Below, piece by piece: positions 46,401 through 55,135 of a DNA stretch of 64,000 nucleotides. The notes below the pieces were generated by a model that was not told where the DNA came from, made no database searches, and saw only the letters and a program-made list of their open reading frames with translations. Every line of letters begins with the position of its first letter. Within the stretch, counting starts at the first letter, position 1. The position numbers and the translations under genes are program-made. Source of the DNA: an uncultured Gemmata sp. (GTDB taxonomy: Bacteria; Planctomycetota; Planctomycetia; Gemmatales; Gemmataceae); the NCBI GenBank assembly GCA_937924775.1, contig CALDUT010000008.1, forward strand, positions 124,001 to 188,000, in the 5' to 3' direction.

Positions 46401-46729
46401 GGCTGATCGAAGTAGTAGATGCCGTTGGCATCGCGAATCTGCCGGGCTTTTCCATCATGGAGGCGGTCGCTTACCCGGCGGAGTTTTTTCCGCAAATCCT
46501 CCGGCGAAGTCGCGACCACCGCCAGCCGTGCTCCCCCCGGAACAACGGCCCCCGCCAATTCGCACGCCGGTTCCCAAAGCGGCATCGACGGTTGACGCTC
46601 CACCCGCTCGGCCAACGCTGCGGCCCGCTCGCGCAACGCGGCCCGGTTCTCCGCTTGCAGTAGAAAAATCTCCGAATCCCACCCACGACAGGCGGATACT
46701 ATCGATCCTGAAGCTTCGGCAGCTGGCAT
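43430..46729 (-). CDS. pfa-like synthase subunit: AT - dehydratase - degenerate PPTase-like domain
   Basis: 1099 residues. Residues ~20-130 form the KS-AT-type linker. The AT domain (~140-480) has TVALLFPGEGAQYLNMLADL, the active Ser221 in GHSAGELGALLASG, and PYHTPLFEPYMGAFRELF. At ~496-512 is a helix FLDTQREVVTAFL, also found in the partner synthase. The dehydratase domain (~550-850, hot-dog fold) has the catalytic His592 in VDDHTLGGRGVSRVD and GLPVLPMTFSLEAMSEAASL. The last ~170 residues resemble the PPTase domain fused to enediyne-type synthases (AKDAVRAAWNARYGG, FPADMESDWVDGR), but expected metal-site and histidine residues are missing (GIAME in place of GIDxE). The start ATG at 46729 lacks a clear ribosome site. 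There is no KS, so it depends on the 2569-residue partner. Confidence 0.87.
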   Translation of the reverse strand: MPAAEASGSIVSACRGWDSEIFLLQAENRAALRERAAALAERVERQPSMPLWEPACELAGAVVPGGARLAVVATSPEDLRKKLRRVSDRLHDGKARQIRDANGIYYFDQPLGNQGTVALLFPGEGAQYLNMLADLCQVFPDVEETFAWCDQLAADAGLPPEASLRRVLHLPPDAGPEAVAAAEEQLRGLGPSIFGVLLADLAIFRILAGLQVPTAAMAGHSAGELGALLASGAMHAGHDHGFSLPEILDIMQRQENDAGGPDVTLLAVGASKATIEDVARTVAGGEVIVAMDNCPHQCVAVGPTHWVAAVEAALTERGILCERLPFRRPYHTPLFEPYMGAFRELFAKIPFYVPHTPVYCCSTGTKFPPDPQAIRELAVNHWVMPVEFTRLIETMYADGVRLFVECGPRGNLSAFVEDILRGRPFAAIPANVLRKSGPTQIHHLVAQLFAHGVDLNWGYLYQNRLGVSQRASPPPSMLRPADGALAAQPIVGGYFDLMEQFLDTQREVVTAFLRGSANGSWSGYFQGCATAWEQPPLGELVPDSPDSLASPPEPLPAANYCLVGEIVEYTPGQRIVFRRRMDEREDRYVDDHTLGGRGVSRVDPTQNGLPVLPMTFSLEAMSEAASLLVPGKVVIAIRHVRLYRWLPFDAEPTTLEVRAQLTAFDPATGRAEVAANVRDLGNSFLPEGAKKPASEAVIVLADHYPEPPPLKPFHLTDEVRCKSSVEDLRRNMFHGPLFQMITSLDRTGREGIEGTLEVKPRNTWFRSNPEPRIAIDPVLTDAAMHILGAWHLEQPDWTGRILLPIGLQLLEFYGPPPPPGTRFMVRGHNEHEDARQVRHGVEVFDSAGRLWMRLTSAAYWRFYLPFGDVNFFGPKDQYFLSTRVTGAESTGGEGHPAWPRCYFLDPPLDLQQPVLRASGVRVTMTPREIADFTTGQRSDAEQADWFFRRLVAKDAVRAAWNARYGGGIFPADMESDWVDGRMVCWPRDPAIREAFPPVAVVVVKGKVAAFAAFAERVGIAMEWLDKNATTEAERQARETAACAALADAFRSSIEDCRLQTLEVSSGAAVVLFHGQPYRVQTARHKDVILATTLAEKLIC

Positions 46730-47034
46730 AACGTGTGGAATCGTGATTGTCTCAACAGTGCAACAACGATGGACAACAAAATGATCGCCGGAGTGTCCGG
46801 CCTTGGACGGCTTCGCTATGGGGAGCCGTCCCGGCGGGGCAGTGGCGAACCTCCGGGGGGCGACGCGGGCTCGCTTTCGTGGAACCGGAGTCAGGAAATC
46901 CCCGGCCCACGCAACCGACAGCCTTGGCAGATGGCGGAGGGGCAGCACCGCTTCCCCGCAGGGATCTGCCGCCGCCGGTGCTATGTGCCACGGGGGGGGC
47001 CAGCGAGGGATCGGGCCGCGGTGGGTTGCGGAAG
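46730..47034 (-). other. Gap between the two synthase genes with a hairpin
   Basis: About 305 bases with no supportable gene. GGACGGCT (46805-46812) pairs with AGCCGTCC (46824-46831) in a perfect 8-bp stem. There is no U-tract, so it is more likely an RNA-processing or pausing element than a terminator. A promoter for the second gene could lie here. Confidence 0.5.
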
Positions 47035-50000
47035 CTACTCGGCGGTCACCGGGACGGCTTCACTTTTCGCCTTCACCGGGCGAGCAGCGCTTTCGCTGCC
47101 GCCGGCGATCAGCACTTCCGGCTCTCCCTTGGTGCCGTAGATCACTTCATCGACGGCAAAACCCGCTCCCACCGCCGGGGCAATCAACTTCAGCCCGCGG
47201 GCGACCAGATGCTTCTCCAAGTCGGCCACCATACCGACTTCCGCCCACGGCCCCCACGCCATACTCACGACCCGGCTAGGCCATTTGCGGTCGAGGTCGC
47301 ATGCGAGTTTGCTCAGCACTTCGTTGGCGGCAGCGTAGTCGGATTGTCCGCGATTGCCGTAGCGGCTGGTGATCGAGGCATAGAGGACGAAGAACTTCAG
47401 CCGCTCGGGCTTGAGCTTGCGCATCAGAGTGAAAGCACTATCGACTTTCGTACTGAAGACGCGTTCGAAAGACTCTGGGGTTTTGTCCCGCAGAAGCTTA
47501 TCCTCGATGACCCCAGCCCCGTGGATGACGCCGCTGATACCGCCACGGGCATAGAGTTCGTCGAGGAGCGCCCCAAAGGCGTTGGCATCACGGACATCAA
47601 CGGCCCGGTATTCGACCACGCTGCCGGCCGCCCGGATCGCAGCCAGATTGTGACGAATTTCACGATCTTTCAGCAGCCGCTTGTAAGCCGCTTCAATGGC
47701 CGCCGGTTTGGCGTGGGGATCGCGTTGGAGTAACGCGGCTTTGATTTCCGTAGCCGTCTGTAATGATGCGGTATCGGCACTTTCTTCCGCTGGGAGGGGG
47801 GAGCTGCCGACCAGCACCAATTTTGGGTGATATCGGGTGGCGAGTTCCCAAGCCACTTTGGCGGTGATCCCGCGTGCCCCCCCGGTGATGAGAATGGTGT
47901 CGTCGGGCGTCAATTCGATGGCTGGCGCGGATTTCTCCAGGGGCCCGGGTTCCACTTGCCACGTCACGCGGCGTGTCCCAGTACGGCCCACTTCCAAAGG
48001 CCCTTGGGGATCGCCCAATTCGCCCAGAAGTTGTTCCACCAAACGCGGCGCGGGCAGATTGGGGCTGACATCGACCACCCGCACCATCACTTCCGGCCAT
48101 TCGTAGCCCAGGCACTTGGTGAAACCCGCCACGCCGCCGTGCCCGGCGAAGAATTCCTGCGGCAGTTCACTGCCAAAGCCCATGGTTCCGCCCATCGCGG
48201 TGACCGCCAACAGCACCGCGGAACCCTGCTGCCCGGCCTTGCGCAGGTCGTTTTCCAACTCGCGGGCCAACAGATAGAGCGATTTGACTTCGCGACGGGC
48301 CCGCTGTTCGTCACTTTCACCCGCAGGCGGTTCAGCTAACGGGAGCAGGTGAATCAGACCAGAAATGGGCCCGTGGTGCTGGCGAATCCGCGTAATAAGT
48401 TCTTTGACAGCAATAGGATCGGTCAAATCGGCTCGGTACTCACCGCCTGTGCCGTGGCCGATGATGAGTGTGGCAATGTCGAGTTCGCCTAAGCGGTCGG
48501 CCAGCTCGCGGGTACTGCCGAGTTCGTCGTCGGTGATCACGATCGTACCGGTGGGCGGGGCGAAGGTGGGGCGAATCGGCAGTGGCGTGTCGATCAAGCG
48601 GACCACGAGCCGTTGCACGTCACCCTGCCGGGCCCCGGGGTGCACTTCGCCGTGGGTACCAGCGGCTTGTGTGTCCGCATGAGGGCCGTTGTCTGATGGT
48701 GCCGGTGTGGGCGCTGCGGCTTCTTCGAGCGCACTCATAACATAGTCGGCGATGCCGCGGAGCGTCTTGATCACTGAGAGCTTTTCCATTTCTAAGTTCG
48801 GTTGTCGGCCCTGCATCCCGGCTTCGATGCTTTCAGCCAACGAACCGAGGATTTCCACCCGCTTGATGGAATCCACGCCCAAATCTGCTTCCAAATCGAG
48901 GTCGATGCTCAGAGCTTCTTTGGGATAGCCTGTGCGTTCGCTGACCAAATCGAGCAGCCGGGCCAGCAGGGTTTCGCGATCCAAAGCCACCGGGGGCGGC
49001 TTGGCGGGAGTCGCCCCGGTCACGTCAGCGGGGGCCGCAGGATCGGTGGCTGGAGCCGATACCGGCACCTCTGGGCCGCTTGCGGTATTCGCCGCCGCCA
49101 GTTCGTGTTTCCCGTTGACCGCGGCCGGACTAGCAGGAGCAATCGGGGGAACAATCTGGGGCGATGGCGCGACGGGAATGGCCGCCGCCGCGGAGGCCGG
49201 CGGGGTGGAGGACGTCGCGACAGCCCCCATGCGATTGGGTGCGGGGAATACCGTGGGTCGAGGGAGCGTAACCGCCGGTCCGTGCGTCAGCGGCGGGACG
49301 ACGGAATGGTTGGCCTGACCGTTGGCCGGTGGTGCCGCCGGCGGATGCGTTGATGAGCCGAGGAAGCTCAGCATCACACTCTTCTGCGTGTCGAGGAAGC
49401 GGGCCATGACCTCGTGGAATCGCATCATGACCGCCGCGGTATCGGCCGGCCCGGCGTGGGGGACAAGGGGGGAATCGGTACTCGTAGGGGCCGGAGAGGC
49501 CGTGGGTGTCTCGGTGTTGTGCATCATCTCTCGTGAGGGCGAATTGTGGACAATCGAGGGTAAAGTAGGACTTCCCCCCCGGGGCTGTCCTTCCTGGGGT
49601 CGCGGGGCAGGGGGTTCCGAGACCCGAACCGGCCGGGGGGTGAGCGGCGAGGCCGGCGGGGGCACAGCCCCCAAAACCGGGCTTGCCGGCTCGCGTTGGG
49701 CGGGTGGCGACGGGGCCGGCGGCTTGGGTTTCGTAGTCGCTGCTGGCTCAGATTTTGCCGCAACTGTTGATTTTGTAAGGATTTCGTTCTCAGGCAACGC
49801 CTGCCCCAACAGGCGCGGTTCGGGGGCATTCCAAGGCCGGCTCCGCACACTGTTGACCACCCATGTGGTGGGAGTGAGCCGGGGTTTGCCGGTGTCCGCG
49901 TTCAGGTGGGTCAATTCGAAGGGTTCGACGATCCGGCCAGCGAACAGGCGGTCCAGATTCGCGGCCACCCCGGCGGTGACCAGCTGAGCGAGGGTATGGG

Positions 50001-53000
50001 TCAGTTGTACCAACCCGGGGCGGGATTTGCTGTCGGTGGCCACCGCCAGATGGGGCCGGCCGGCGAGGATTTGCCCAGTCAGCCCGGTCAGAACCGCCTG
50101 AGGCCCGACTTCCACGAATACACGCGCCCCGGCCTGATACATCGCGAGAATTTCATCGGTAAACCGTACCGGGGAAACCAGATGCTCGACCAGTTGCTGG
50201 GCGATGGCCGGTCCATCCGCGGGGTGGGGAGCGGCGTGGGTATTAGCGAAGACCGGGCGGCGTGGTGCCGTAAACGACGTTTCAGCCAGGGCTTGCGCTA
50301 GCGCAGGCTGAGCCCCGGCGATCAGCGGGGAGTGGAACCCACAGGCGACCGCGATCCGCATCGCGCGAATGCCGGCAGCTTGCAACGCCGCAGCGGCCTG
50401 CTTGACCCCGTCTTCGGTGCCGGCGATCACCGTTTGTGTGGGGGAGTTGTGGTTGGCGATCCAAACATTGGCGATACCAGTCAGATGCGGCTGAATTGTC
50501 TCCGCCGAGGCGTCGGCCGCGATCATGCCCCCCGGCGTGGTCTTTGCCGCTTCGCGGATGGCCCGGCCCCGCTTGTAGGACAACCGCATCAGGTCGTCTT
50601 CGGAAATGGCTCCGGCCGCGGCGAGGGCGGTGTATTCGCCGTAACTGTGGCCGGCGAGGAAATCGGGTTCAATCCCCAGGGCCGTTAGCAGGCGGAACAT
50701 GCCCAAACTGGTCGCGCCGATGCTCGATTGGGCCACTTCCGTGCGGCGGAGGGCGTCGCGATTGGCAGCTTCTTGCTCGGGCGTGAATGGCGACGGCGGG
50801 TAGATGAAACGGCCCAGCGGTTTTTCCAAATCGTGGGCGAGAGTCGCTTCCGCCCGGTCGATGACTTCCCGGACTTCGCGGAAGGCCATGGCCACCTGGG
50901 CCAGCATGTCGGGGTATTGCGATCCTTGCCCGGGGAAAAGAAATGCCACCGTCTGCGGCTGCGGGTTGACGGCGAAGTACATTCCCCGGGGGTCCGCCGC
51001 GGTTTCGGGGGCTTTCCGGATCACATCGCAGGCCCCAAGCAGCTTCTCTTGCAGATCGGCTAAGGAGGACGCTACAATCGCCAAGACCGGTCCGGTGGTA
51101 ACGTTCTGACTGGCTTTCCAGACACTGGCGGCCAAATCGGCCAGCCGCGGTGTGGCCCCCGCTGCCACAGCCGCATGAACCTTCTGGAGCGAATCGAGCA
51201 TGGCCGCGGTATCGGCCCGTTTCCAGACGAACAGTTCGGCGGGCCAATCCCGTACACCGGTGGTGGGGCGCTCGAGATAATCGCCTGTGTACTCTTCCAG
51301 AACCGTGTGGAAGTTCGTCCCACCGAAACCGAAGGCGGAAACCCCGGCGGTTCGCGGGTACGGCTGACCGTGGATCCACGGCCGCGCTTCGGTGTTCAGG
51401 TACAAGGGGCCGCCGTCGAGGTTCGCCTTGGGATTAGGTTTTTCGACCAAGGTCGGCGGCAGGATTTTGTGGTAGAGGGCGAAGGTGGTTTTAATCAATC
51501 CGGCAATCCCGGCCGCGCACTTGCTGTGGCCGATCATGGATTTGACCGACCCCAGCGCGCACGACTGCGGTTGCCCCCCCGCTTCGCGGAAAAGCTGGCC
51601 GATGGCCCGGGCTTCGGTCTGATCGCCCACGACGGTTCCGGTGCCGTGCGCTTCCACCAACCCGACCCGGGCCGGGCTGATACGGGCTTGGGCATATGCC
51701 CGGCGCAAGGCCCGCAGTTGCCCCTCGGCGCGGGGCGCGGTCAAGCCTTTGTCGCGGCCATCGCTGGAAGCCCCCACGCCTTTGATCACCGCATAAATCC
51801 GGTCGCCATCGCGTTCGGCATCGGCCAGCCGCTTGAGAATCGCCACCCCCACCCCTTCGGCCAGGGCGATACCGTCGGCCTCGGCATCGAAGGGGCGGCA
51901 GCGGCCCCGGGGACTGAGGGCGTGGGTTTTCGAGAAGGCGACATACGCGTAGGGAGTTTGCACCGCATCGCCGCCCATCACGATGGCGACGTCGCTGGTC
52001 TGGTCTTGCAGTTCGCGAACGCCCGCATAAAGAGCGGCCAAGGACGAGCCACAGGCCGCGTCGATGGCCATATTCGGGCCACCCAGATTGAAGCGGTTGG
52101 CCACGCGTCCGGCGGCCACGTTCAGCAGAATGCCGGGGAAGGAATCTTCAGTCCACTCCGGAAGAATCCCTTCCCCCAAGTCGATAATCGTCTGCGATTT
52201 GATGGGTACCCCGGGGATCGAATCGACCAACGGCATACAGGCCCGGAAACCATAGGCCACCGACAGGGGCATCCCGCCGCCACCAATGCCCAAAATGGCG
52301 CAGGTCCGCTCCCGGTTGAAGGGCCGTTCAAGATAACCGGCATCGCCAAGAGCCTGATGAACGGCTTCCAGCAACAGCAACTGCAACGGTTCGATCTGCG
52401 GGATGCTCTTGGGCGTGATGCCGTATTTGAGAGGGTCGAACAAAATATCCGACATGAAGCCGCCCCATTTCGACACCATCTTGTCGCGGGCGCGGGGGTC
52501 GGGATCGTAATAGGCCCGCCAATCCCAGTGCGAGGCGGGAATTTCAATCACCGCATGGGTTTTGGCGAGAATGTTGTGCCAATACTGCCACAACCCGGTC
52601 GCCTGCGGATAGAAGCACGACAGGCCAATGATAGCAATGTCGCACGGCGGTGGCGGGGGCGGCTCGGCCAAGGGCCGGATGCGAACTTCGGTGCAAGCCA
52701 GCGCGGGCTCCGCGCAAACCTCGGCATGCAGCGCCTCAATCGTCGTCACGTTGTTCCGCAGGGCCGCGATCTGACCGATCATGTACATCCCGCGGGCGAA
52801 TTGTTCCTCAGGGCTCAGCGGCACCAGGCCATCACCATTGCGGCTTTGCGGGCCGCCGGCCGATTCGCGCGAAACCGCGGGTCGGTCCAATCCTTTGCTG
52901 GCCACCCGCAAGCGGCCCAAATTCATGCGTTCGAGGGCCAGACCGATTTCCAGGGACGATTTGCCTGCGGCCCGCAGTTTGCGTTTCTCGGCCTCGAAAA

Positions 53001-54744
53001 CTTGCACATAGGGCGTGGGAATGCAGCGAATCGCGTGCCCGGGGCCGGTCTCCAGGAGAACCGTTTCGCCACAGCGCAAGGCTTCTTGTTGGAACCGTTC
53101 GGTGATGGCCCCGGTTTGCACCGCTTCTTGGGTAAAAAGATACGCGGTTCCCAGCAAAACCCCCACCTTCACGCCCTTCTCGGCCAACGGGGCGCTCAGG
53201 GCCGCCACCATCCGGGCCGAGAGAGCATCGTGAATGCCACCGGCGAAGACAACGTGCCATTGCTCCGCGGGTTTGGTGCCGAGGAATTCCAACAGAACCT
53301 CGATCATCGACTCCCACAACGCGAAGCTCGAGCGCGGACCGATGTGACCACCGCATTCTTGGCCCTCGAAGATGAACCGGCGGCAGCCATCTTTGAGGAA
53401 CATCTTCAGCAAGCCGGGGGAAGGAACGTGCAAGTATGTCGCGATGCCGTGGGTTTCCAGTTCCCGGGCCTGATCGGGCCGCCCGCCGGCGATGATTGCA
53501 AACGGGGGTTTGTAGGTGCGAATCGCCGCCAGTTGCTCGTTGCGGATTTCGGGAGGCACGAAACCGAGAATCCCCACCCCCCACGGCTTATTCCCGAGGC
53601 GGTTTTTCGTTTCCGACAGTAATTTTTCACTCTCGGCTTTCCGCAACAGGGCCAGCGCCAGAAACGGCAAGGCCCCGCCGGCGGCGATGGCTTCCGCAAA
53701 CGCCGGGGTGTCACTGACCCGCGTCATCGGGCCTTGCAAAATCGGGTAACGGGTCCCGTGCGAACGAGCCAGCGGTCCGTCGGCGCTCAGATGCCGCAGT
53801 CGCCCGGCCGCCGTCAGTTGCTCTTCGACCCGCGTTTGGATGTGCTGAAGTACCCCGGCGACGGTCACCCCCCTGGCTGCCAGAGGGGCCGCGGTGCTGA
53901 TATCCTGACCGATGAACCAGATACCCGCGGTGGGATCGGCCGCCACTCGCTGGGCGAGAGCCTTTTGCCATGCGGCCAATCGCTCCGGGGCCGGCATCGA
54001 CGCATTCAGTAGCCGCTCTTCCTCCCTGACCAATTCCTGTACAGCCGGGCTATCGGGGCGTGCATAAACCCGGTAAGCCTCCCCCAATTGCGAACCGAGG
54101 ACGAGGGTTTCGCTGCCATCCAAGCCGCGAATCCGTTGGGCGAGGGCCTCGCTGAGCGGTGTTTCGCGTGTCAGAAGCACTTGGGAATCCAGAACAACGC
54201 CGCGGGCTCCGCCGGCGGCACAGGCGGCCGCCGTGTTGGCCCCGATGCCGCCGCGAATCCAAAACGGCAGGGTGGGAGCGTGTTTCTGCGCCCATTGGTG
54301 CCACTTTTGTAACAGGACGAAGGCCGTTTCGCTGCCCACGCGGCCCCCGGCCTCGTGACCTTTGAGGATCAGTCCATCCACTCCCAACGCCACCGCCCGC
54401 TGGGCTTCCGTGAGATTGATGGCTTCACGAAAAACAGCAACCCCTAGGGATTTCAGAGCTTGCACACGCTCTGGCAACACGGTGCTATCAGGACCGGCGA
54501 GAATCACCCGGCTGGGCCGGTAGGTTTCGACCAAAGGCCACAGGTCCGAGGCTTCCGCCCGCAATTGCAGGCCAAAGCCTGTGCCCGCAAAGCGTATCAA
54601 CCGCGCCAGGGCCGAGCCGACGGCAACCGGCGGAGCGAATTCGGCATCCAACACCCCGCAAGCCCCGGCGCGACAGGCGGCGATAGCAAGCGATGGATGG
54701 GCGGTTGGGGTTGGTGTCAGAACTATGAGGTCGCGCAGTTCCAT
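47035..54744 (-). CDS. pfa-like multidomain synthase: two NMO/ER-like barrels - KS - AT - ACP - KR
   Basis: 2569 residues. 1-270 and ~325-640 are two nitronate-monooxygenase-like TIM barrels, each with the EGxExGG signature (LILKGHEAGGRVGSE; FIFEGQECGGHIG), as in PfaD enoyl reductases. KS ~701-1145: active Cys898 in DAACGSSLAAL, EAHGTGT, SMIGHSKCAAG. AT ~1265-1570: Ser1367 in GHSYGEY. A Pro-rich linker follows, with the helix FLDTQKSVMLSFL (~1783-1795). ACP ~1925-2000: Ser1959 in DLGVDSIKRVEI, the PfaA-type ACP motif. KR ~2230-2510: TGGARGITAK and Tyr2470 in GQSDYAAANE. It is an iterative reducing synthase related to the PUFA and hgl families. The ATG at 54744 follows GAGG. It is expected to work with the downstream AT-DH protein, the ACP and a PPTase encoded elsewhere. 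Confidence 0.92.
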   Translation of the reverse strand: MELRDLIVLTPTPTAHPSLAIAACRAGACGVLDAEFAPPVAVGSALARLIRFAGTGFGLQLRAEASDLWPLVETYRPSRVILAGPDSTVLPERVQALKSLGVAVFREAINLTEAQRAVALGVDGLILKGHEAGGRVGSETAFVLLQKWHQWAQKHAPTLPFWIRGGIGANTAAACAAGGARGVVLDSQVLLTRETPLSEALAQRIRGLDGSETLVLGSQLGEAYRVYARPDSPAVQELVREEERLLNASMPAPERLAAWQKALAQRVAADPTAGIWFIGQDISTAAPLAARGVTVAGVLQHIQTRVEEQLTAAGRLRHLSADGPLARSHGTRYPILQGPMTRVSDTPAFAEAIAAGGALPFLALALLRKAESEKLLSETKNRLGNKPWGVGILGFVPPEIRNEQLAAIRTYKPPFAIIAGGRPDQARELETHGIATYLHVPSPGLLKMFLKDGCRRFIFEGQECGGHIGPRSSFALWESMIEVLLEFLGTKPAEQWHVVFAGGIHDALSARMVAALSAPLAEKGVKVGVLLGTAYLFTQEAVQTGAITERFQQEALRCGETVLLETGPGHAIRCIPTPYVQVFEAEKRKLRAAGKSSLEIGLALERMNLGRLRVASKGLDRPAVSRESAGGPQSRNGDGLVPLSPEEQFARGMYMIGQIAALRNNVTTIEALHAEVCAEPALACTEVRIRPLAEPPPPPPCDIAIIGLSCFYPQATGLWQYWHNILAKTHAVIEIPASHWDWRAYYDPDPRARDKMVSKWGGFMSDILFDPLKYGITPKSIPQIEPLQLLLLEAVHQALGDAGYLERPFNRERTCAILGIGGGGMPLSVAYGFRACMPLVDSIPGVPIKSQTIIDLGEGILPEWTEDSFPGILLNVAAGRVANRFNLGGPNMAIDAACGSSLAALYAGVRELQDQTSDVAIVMGGDAVQTPYAYVAFSKTHALSPRGRCRPFDAEADGIALAEGVGVAILKRLADAERDGDRIYAVIKGVGASSDGRDKGLTAPRAEGQLRALRRAYAQARISPARVGLVEAHGTGTVVGDQTEARAIGQLFREAGGQPQSCALGSVKSMIGHSKCAAGIAGLIKTTFALYHKILPPTLVEKPNPKANLDGGPLYLNTEARPWIHGQPYPRTAGVSAFGFGGTNFHTVLEEYTGDYLERPTTGVRDWPAELFVWKRADTAAMLDSLQKVHAAVAAGATPRLADLAASVWKASQNVTTGPVLAIVASSLADLQEKLLGACDVIRKAPETAADPRGMYFAVNPQPQTVAFLFPGQGSQYPDMLAQVAMAFREVREVIDRAEATLAHDLEKPLGRFIYPPSPFTPEQEAANRDALRRTEVAQSSIGATSLGMFRLLTALGIEPDFLAGHSYGEYTALAAAGAISEDDLMRLSYKRGRAIREAAKTTPGGMIAADASAETIQPHLTGIANVWIANHNSPTQTVIAGTEDGVKQAAAALQAAGIRAMRIAVACGFHSPLIAGAQPALAQALAETSFTAPRRPVFANTHAAPHPADGPAIAQQLVEHLVSPVRFTDEILAMYQAGARVFVEVGPQAVLTGLTGQILAGRPHLAVATDSKSRPGLVQLTHTLAQLVTAGVAANLDRLFAGRIVEPFELTHLNADTGKPRLTPTTWVVNSVRSRPWNAPEPRLLGQALPENEILTKSTVAAKSEPAATTKPKPPAPSPPAQREPASPVLGAVPPPASPLTPRPVRVSEPPAPRPQEGQPRGGSPTLPSIVHNSPSREMMHNTETPTASPAPTSTDSPLVPHAGPADTAAVMMRFHEVMARFLDTQKSVMLSFLGSSTHPPAAPPANGQANHSVVPPLTHGPAVTLPRPTVFPAPNRMGAVATSSTPPASAAAAIPVAPSPQIVPPIAPASPAAVNGKHELAAANTASGPEVPVSAPATDPAAPADVTGATPAKPPPVALDRETLLARLLDLVSERTGYPKEALSIDLDLEADLGVDSIKRVEILGSLAESIEAGMQGRQPNLEMEKLSVIKTLRGIADYVMSALEEAAAPTPAPSDNGPHADTQAAGTHGEVHPGARQGDVQRLVVRLIDTPLPIRPTFAPPTGTIVITDDELGSTRELADRLGELDIATLIIGHGTGGEYRADLTDPIAVKELITRIRQHHGPISGLIHLLPLAEPPAGESDEQRARREVKSLYLLARELENDLRKAGQQGSAVLLAVTAMGGTMGFGSELPQEFFAGHGGVAGFTKCLGYEWPEVMVRVVDVSPNLPAPRLVEQLLGELGDPQGPLEVGRTGTRRVTWQVEPGPLEKSAPAIELTPDDTILITGGARGITAKVAWELATRYHPKLVLVGSSPLPAEESADTASLQTATEIKAALLQRDPHAKPAAIEAAYKRLLKDREIRHNLAAIRAAGSVVEYRAVDVRDANAFGALLDELYARGGISGVIHGAGVIEDKLLRDKTPESFERVFSTKVDSAFTLMRKLKPERLKFFVLYASITSRYGNRGQSDYAAANEVLSKLACDLDRKWPSRVVSMAWGPWAEVGMVADLEKHLVARGLKLIAPAVGAGFAVDEVIYGTKGEPEVLIAGGSESAARPVKAKSEAVPVTAE

Positions 54745-55135
54745 CACTCGCCTCGAAAGACAGGACCTCCTGTCCGGGAATCGTGGTCCGTTTGTTGGGA
54801 CAATCCCAACTCCAACAAATCACAGCGGATAGTATCGGAAATCGGTGCGAGTTTGGCAATTTAGGCAGGGTGGAGAGCTACGGTATTTCCCCCCGCTGAG
54901 GCCCTCCAACCCGGTCGCCTTCCTCCAGAATCAACCTCGCGACCGCTTACGATTGGACAAATTTAGCGCGGGCTAAGCTTTATGACAATTCGTCCCGGAT
55001 CAATCCACCACGCGATTCGGGCAGGTTACAGCGAGTTCATCTGTTGTGCGGGAAAAGCGGTGAAGCGGCAAGACAGCTTATGCCGAAAGTAAGGAAGAAT
55101 TTGGATATTCGGCAGGTTCCACAAAGGTGCGAGAT
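54745..55135. other. Divergent promoter region of synthase operon and SppA-like gene
   Basis: 391 bases separating the divergent synthase operon and the SppA-like gene. No gene or RNA is found in it. The half nearest the synthase carries two perfect palindromes, described separately. It must contain both promoters, but I cannot place -35/-10 boxes with confidence. Confidence 0.55.
54759..54810 (-). promoter_or_regulatory. Two perfect palindromes in the leader of the synthase operon
   Basis: GACAGGA-cc-TCCTGTC (54759-54774) and GTTGGGA-caa-TCCCAAC (54794-54810), both perfect 7-bp arms, lie 15 and 50 bases upstream of the first gene. Read on the minus strand the first is GACAGGAGGTCCTGTC and encloses an AGGAGG, 21 bases from the ATG. 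They may be operators or RNA hairpins in the leader. No regulator gene is adjacent, so the binding factor is unknown. Confidence 0.5.

Noticed and set aside
46752-46991. Small gene between the two synthase genes
   Set aside because: The minus-strand frame is low in complexity, lacks a ribosome site and resembles no family.
51175-53622. 815-codon open frame on the plus strand
   Set aside because: It lies antisense to the KS and barrel part of the synthase gene. The antisense frame stays open because of the strong GC bias in codon position three. No domain or start site supports it.
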